Shown: in pieces, positions 36,301 through 38,479 of the stretch
How positions within the stretch are numbered: position 1 is the stretch's first letter
How the letters are laid out: every line of letters starts with the position of its first letter
NCBI GenBank assembly: GCA_910577495.1
Contig: CAJTML010000008.1
Span: 1-38,479 of the forward strand
Origin: an uncultured Eggerthellaceae bacterium
GTDB taxonomy: Bacteria > Actinomycetota > Coriobacteriia > Coriobacteriales > Eggerthellaceae
Reading direction: 5' to 3'
Length of the DNA: 38,479 nt
Translations under genes and position numbers: made by a program
Notes under the pieces: generated by a model
What the model was told of the DNA's origin: nothing
What the model saw: the letters and a program-made list of their open reading frames with translations, nothing else
The model's database searches: none

Positions 36301-36393
36301 CTCAACGCGGAGGACGAAAGTTTTGGCGCGGGCTGTGAACTCAATCATCAAGTGCTGCGCGAAGTGTGGGTGGACTGCACCGTTATAGAGTGA
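33373..36393 (+). CDS. menE-menC: fused O-succinylbenzoate-CoA ligase / o-succinylbenzoate synthase (MenE-MenC)
   Basis: This is one 1006-aa reading frame. Residues 1 to about 580 are an acyl-adenylating ligase with MFTSGTTGYSKAVPL (253 on), YGMTETSSQ (392 on), FLTGDTAALRDG and the catalytic Lys in RTGIGKIDR (near 570). Residues from about 588 on are an enolase-superfamily OSB synthase: VTLYRIRQKFKKPFKTAKGV, KLK (788-790), Asp815 in VDANQ, Glu840 in EEP, Asp874 in LDES and Lys898. MenC makes OSB and MenE activates it, so the fusion joins consecutive steps. An insertion at about 128-222 is low-complexity (Ala/Arg/Ser/Gly-rich) and splits the ligase N-terminal domain. The OSBS part resembles the N-acylamino-acid racemase/OSBS group. 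Confidence 0.94.
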   Translation: MIEVFESTVRRSPLKTCFTYVDASGAIERFSYQETRLYAAAFAQVLKQQGISRGDCVVLDLPNCPAFIFLMLAAAYGGFTLLVLNSRLTSAEKTSRVLSVEQKHQMRVATQIDSAAARRLFEQASALLTGEAPRPARESARESASQPLPMTKVARLRSSSAARPASAPGARTAPGASGSARGFANSTRPNDLERQAFGSASPRTDRALGRAGTGRASLKRRDEMMRQDAVDSIIHFAEHASRLFDRNKPALIMFTSGTTGYSKAVPLTWENICASAEISNEMLNSFGHGMWQAALPLYHIGGFQVIVRSLLNANPFMLYERFDATRILTDARTEGATHISVVDRMLQEMIHADRASGDALRDYTCILIGGGPLNAQTMERARVRGARIYASYGMTETSSQIANAPALPAFGGGLRLLPEYEAHIVDPGQDGFGRLAVKGPGVFAGYLNARAAFTVDGFFLTGDTAALRDGLLFVKERTKDMFVSGGENIYPAEICQKLMSVEGVSDAHVFGVPDAKWGRRPVAFVERDAHAGPGSLKHRIRTTLTSQLSRLYMPKHIYALDEFPRTGIGKIDRAALEAMYEDRIEIRKVTLYRIRQKFKKPFKTAKGVLEYRESILVEVTDHAGRTGLGECVAFDTDWYLPETLDEDMRVLTQTLAPLVLHEGMLHPSEASRLFDAYPEAQDHPMACGALEPALWDLYGKIVKKPLWQLLNAYMEAAETDPFVVDANGQRTAPDVTAPLSLSQIACALGRPMPSTVRVLAGAVVGLGTVEETLASVEACVRAGYKRVKLKVAPGMARPQVAAVRAAYPHLMITVDANQSFTERTVDELRALDKYNVAWIEEPLDPKRTVGTGPIDLFARLSRLQRTMNTPICLDESIAHPRDLLTALTYPNLANYAIKIGRFGGVQPTLEFIRMAKARGISVWMGGMYDTGVSKRFHAAFETLPAASLPGDIGKPTRYFAKDITLPPYQVKAGLVTLNAEDESFGAGCELNHQVLREVWVDCTVIE

Positions 36394-36418
36394 CACCTGA
36401 CGGCAATTGTAGGTGTTT

Positions 36419-36479
36419 CGTATACAAAAGAACGCATATACGCGTTGGCTTTACAACAAACTGGGGTATCATGTTCGGA
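36419..36479 (+). promoter_or_regulatory. possible promoter and inverted repeat of the antiporter gene
   Basis: CGTATA (36419-36424) and TATACG (36437-36442) form an inverted repeat. Downstream, TTGGCT and TATCAT are 16 bp apart and could be -35 and -10. The Shine-Dalgarno GAGGAGAAC precedes ATG 36506. Confidence 0.4.
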
Positions 36480-36505
36480 GTGTTATTCGATGGAATGAGG
36501 AGAAC

Positions 36506-38029
36506 ATGGCTAACTCCACACGCAGCGCGCTCTACGCTGCAGAAGATGCAAAAATTGCGCAAGGCGAAGATATCTATGAGGCCGAAGCTGAATCTTCACA
36601 TGGCAATCTGGGCATCTTTCGACTGGTAACCACGGTTATCACCCTTATCGTTGGCGGCGGCGTTTGGTCGCTTGCCGGAGACCAAGCTGCAGGTGGCGCA
36701 AGCGGCGCGGCAATTTTGACCGCGTGGAGCATTTCAGCCATTGGCGTGTTGTGTTTGGTCATGCTGTTTTTCGCTCTTTCGCGAATTAAACCCCAGCTCA
36801 AAGGTGGCATTTACAGCTACGCAAGCGCCGGCTTTGGCGACTTTTTGGGCTTCAACAGCGCCTGGGGTTACTGGATTTCTGCACTGCTTTGCACGGTGAG
36901 TTTCTCGGCATTGCTCTTCGGCGCGCTGTCGTACTTCTTCCCGATTTTCGAGGGCGGCAACAATCTGCCATCCATCATCGGCGCATCGCTTCTGATCTGG
37001 TTCTACGTGTTCTTGGTCTCCCGCGGCGTTCGCGAGGTAACCGGCATTAACGCTATCATCACCATCAGCAAGATCGTTCCGATTTTCGTTGCCATCACGG
37101 CAATCATCTTCTTGAACAACTTTGATCCGGCTGTCTTTATGGCGAACATGTCAGAGGGCGCAGAGCCGGGCTTGCCGTTCTTCGACCAGGTCAACAACAC
37201 CATGATGATCACCATTTGGGTATTCGTTGGCATTGAGGGCGCGGTTGCAATTTCTGGTCGCGCGAAGCATCAAAGCGACGTCGGCAAGGCAACCATCATT
37301 GCGTTTATCTGCGTGTTGGCAATCTATCTGATGGTCTCCACGCTTTCCATGGGCGTTATGCCGCTGGCTGATCTGGCTGAGCTTCCGAACCCGGCACTTG
37401 CTGGCGTTATGGAATATGCTGTTGGCGAATGGGGCGCAATCCTCATCAATGCCGGCGTCGTGCTTTCGCTGGTAGGAGCCATGTTGGGCTACACCGTGCT
37501 GTCTGCAGAGTCTCCGTTTGAGGCTGCGCAAGAAGGCGTATTCACCAAGTCGTTCGCCAAGATCAACAAGAAGGGTGCACCGATTGTAACCCTGATCGTA
37601 ACGAACATCATCATTGAGGTGTTCTTGGTGATCATGCTGTTCTCGGATAGCACCTATCAGTTCTTCTACAGGCTCTCAGCAGGCATGATCTTGCTGCCGT
37701 ATCTGTTGTCCGCGGCGTATTTCGCCAAGCTGACCTTTACGGAGCCTGAAGCGTTCTCGGGTAAGATCGGTGGCAACTTGGTGCTGTGGCGTGTGTTTGG
37801 CATCATCGGTGTGATCTATAGCTTCTTCTTGGCGTGGGCGTCAGGTTTTGAAGCGCTTATGATCATGTCGCTTTTGTATGCGCCGGGCATTTTGGTGTAC
37901 GTCAAAGGCAAGAAGGAACGCAACGAGCCGTACCTGCGCTCGACAGTGGACAAGGTGGTTGTGGCCGTCATTCTGATTGCGGCGGTGATCTCCATCATCA
38001 TGTTCGCAACCGGCGGCTTCGCAGCGTAA
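36506..38029 (+). CDS. APC-family amino acid antiporter, basic amino acid type
   Basis: The protein is 507 aa from ATG 36506, chosen because GAGGAG lies 5 nt upstream; upstream in-frame codons lack one. It has about 12 hydrophobic helices. The first has the APC signature VGGGVWSLAGDQAAGGASGA; then RIKPQLKGGIYSYASAGFGD, FLGFNSAWGYWISALLC and a central FVGIEGAVAISGRAKHQSDV. These features fit the basic amino acid/polyamine antiporter group (ArcD/arginine-ornithine or lysine type). The exact substrate is not certain. In Coriobacteriia such carriers often accompany arginine deiminase genes, but none is visible here. The repeat element copy 3 directly follows its stop. Confidence 0.88.
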   Translation: MANSTRSALYAAEDAKIAQGEDIYEAEAESSHGNLGIFRLVTTVITLIVGGGVWSLAGDQAAGGASGAAILTAWSISAIGVLCLVMLFFALSRIKPQLKGGIYSYASAGFGDFLGFNSAWGYWISALLCTVSFSALLFGALSYFFPIFEGGNNLPSIIGASLLIWFYVFLVSRGVREVTGINAIITISKIVPIFVAITAIIFLNNFDPAVFMANMSEGAEPGLPFFDQVNNTMMITIWVFVGIEGAVAISGRAKHQSDVGKATIIAFICVLAIYLMVSTLSMGVMPLADLAELPNPALAGVMEYAVGEWGAILINAGVVLSLVGAMLGYTVLSAESPFEAAQEGVFTKSFAKINKKGAPIVTLIVTNIIIEVFLVIMLFSDSTYQFFYRLSAGMILLPYLLSAAYFAKLTFTEPEAFSGKIGGNLVLWRVFGIIGVIYSFFLAWASGFEALMIMSLLYAPGILVYVKGKKERNEPYLRSTVDKVVVAVILIAAVISIIMFATGGFAA

Positions 38030-38060
38030 TGTGACAAAGGGTCACATCAAATGTCACATT
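38030..38060 (+). repeat. dispersed double-palindrome element, copy 3
   Basis: It starts TGTGACAAAGGGTCACATC and ends AAATGTCACATT, immediately after the TAA of the antiporter. It is identical over 31 bp to copy 1 in reverse orientation. It may fold into one of two exclusive hairpins at the 3' end of the transcript. Confidence 0.88.
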
Positions 38061-38129
38061 GTGGAGGCGTGGTGGCGTGGTAGTGTGATCGCGGTGCATT
38101 CCCACACCTGTGCGTAACGAGAAGTTAGC

Positions 38130-38170
38130 AAAGGCCTGTTCAGATTTGGTGGTCTGAACAGGCCTTTTTG
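38130..38170 (+). terminator. strong rho-independent terminator
   Basis: AAAGGCCTGTTCAGA (38130-38144) and TCTGAACAGGCCTTT (38153-38167) form a perfect 15-bp stem with an 8-nt loop, followed by TTG. The run of T within and after the right arm completes it. It ends the antiporter transcript. Confidence 0.95.
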
Positions 38171-38257
38171 TGTGGCGATGTGCGCCATGCGCGCGCGGGG
38201 GGGGTGGCGCTGGCACGAGCGCGCGCGGTGCTGGCACGCGGGCGGCGCGGAAGTGCG

Positions 38258-38415
38258 TTCTGGTCAATTAGACCCCGATTTGTGCAAGCGTTTACTCATC
38301 AAAACCAAGCACCCGAAACTGACCTGCGGTTTCTTGCAGCCAACAAACCAAATCGTTGACGGCAGCACCCCCGAAACGGCTGTTGCTGCACAAACCCCTA
38401 TCTATTTGACCAGAA
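38258..38415 (+). repeat. ~158-bp element with terminal inverted repeats, copy B
   Basis: The left end reads TTCTGGTCAATTAGACCCCG then ATTTGTGCAAGC (38258-38289). The right end GCTGCACAAACCCCTATCT then ATTTGACCAGAA (38385-38415) is its imperfect reverse complement. Same polarity and size as copy A. It sits in the 450-bp gap after the antiporter, which otherwise holds repeat copy 3, the terminator and G runs. Confidence 0.65.
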
Positions 38416-38475
38416 AGTTGAAATAGGGGGGGTGCGCCCATAAAACTGGAGAGAAGATCTCTTCAGGAGGAAGCA

Positions 38476-38479
38476 ATGG
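38476..38479 (+). CDS. start of a gene cut by the window end
   Basis: ATGG at the window edge is preceded by CAGGAGG at 38464-38470, a strong ribosome-binding site with proper spacing. Only the first codon is present, so nothing can be said about the product. Confidence 0.5.

Overview
The window looks like chromosomal DNA of a fairly GC-rich anaerobic actinobacterium, most likely class Coriobacteriia (Eggerthellaceae-like). This is inferred from codon and base use, GTG starts with strong Shine-Dalgarno sequences, a menaquinone gene set, a basic-amino-acid antiporter and a stand-alone NrdD-tail-like small protein. The species cannot be fixed from the sequence alone.

Layout. (1) 1-7747 is mostly housekeeping: a lemA gene broken by an in-frame TAG, a small membrane protein, tRNA-Ser(GCT) on the minus strand, a DUF2207 membrane protein, a DMT transporter, a shikimate-kinase-like P-loop kinase, exonuclease III, folE, an ACT-domain protein, rlmH and a small NrdD-C-terminus-like protein. 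(2) 7900-26644 is a defence island. It opens with an AT-rich two-gene module, a winged-helix protein plus an AbiEii-like nucleotidyltransferase, behind three copies of an 11-bp operator-like box. A type 1 BREX operon follows: brxA-brxB-brxC-pglX-pglZ-brxL. pglX is split. Its methyltransferase and target-recognition part (853 aa) stops exactly at a domain junction. A SIR2-like gene and a 470-bp gap come next, and the conserved C-terminal part (319 aa) is then encoded as a separate gene with its own ribosome-binding site. The gap holds a minus-strand 41-codon hydrophobic ORF that ends in a perfect hairpin and resembles a type I toxin. After brxL come an unrecognised gene with an apparent 1-nt frameshift and a 61-aa small protein. 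(3) 26711-36393 has mscL on the minus strand (with a C-terminal zinc ribbon), then a menaquinone cluster: menF-menD-menH, a repeat-rich gap, menB, and a fused menE-menC. Several of these proteins carry Ala/Gly/Ser-rich low-complexity insertions. (4) 36506-38479 has an APC-family antiporter, a strong terminator, a repeat element and the first codon of another gene.

How the parts work together. BrxA/B/C, PglX, PglZ and BrxL are the usual BREX type 1 set for methylation-guided phage exclusion. The AT-rich stretch starting in the target-recognition region of pglX and running through the SIR2-like gene suggests the two arrived as one exchange cassette, giving a second defence gene nested in the first. 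The men genes together cover chorismate to 1,4-dihydroxy-2-naphthoyl-CoA.

Repeats. There are three copies of a ~30-bp double-palindrome element (two directly after stop codons, one in frame inside menH), two copies of a ~158-bp element with terminal inverted repeats, and a seven-unit 17-bp tandem repeat. I do not recognise these as described elements.
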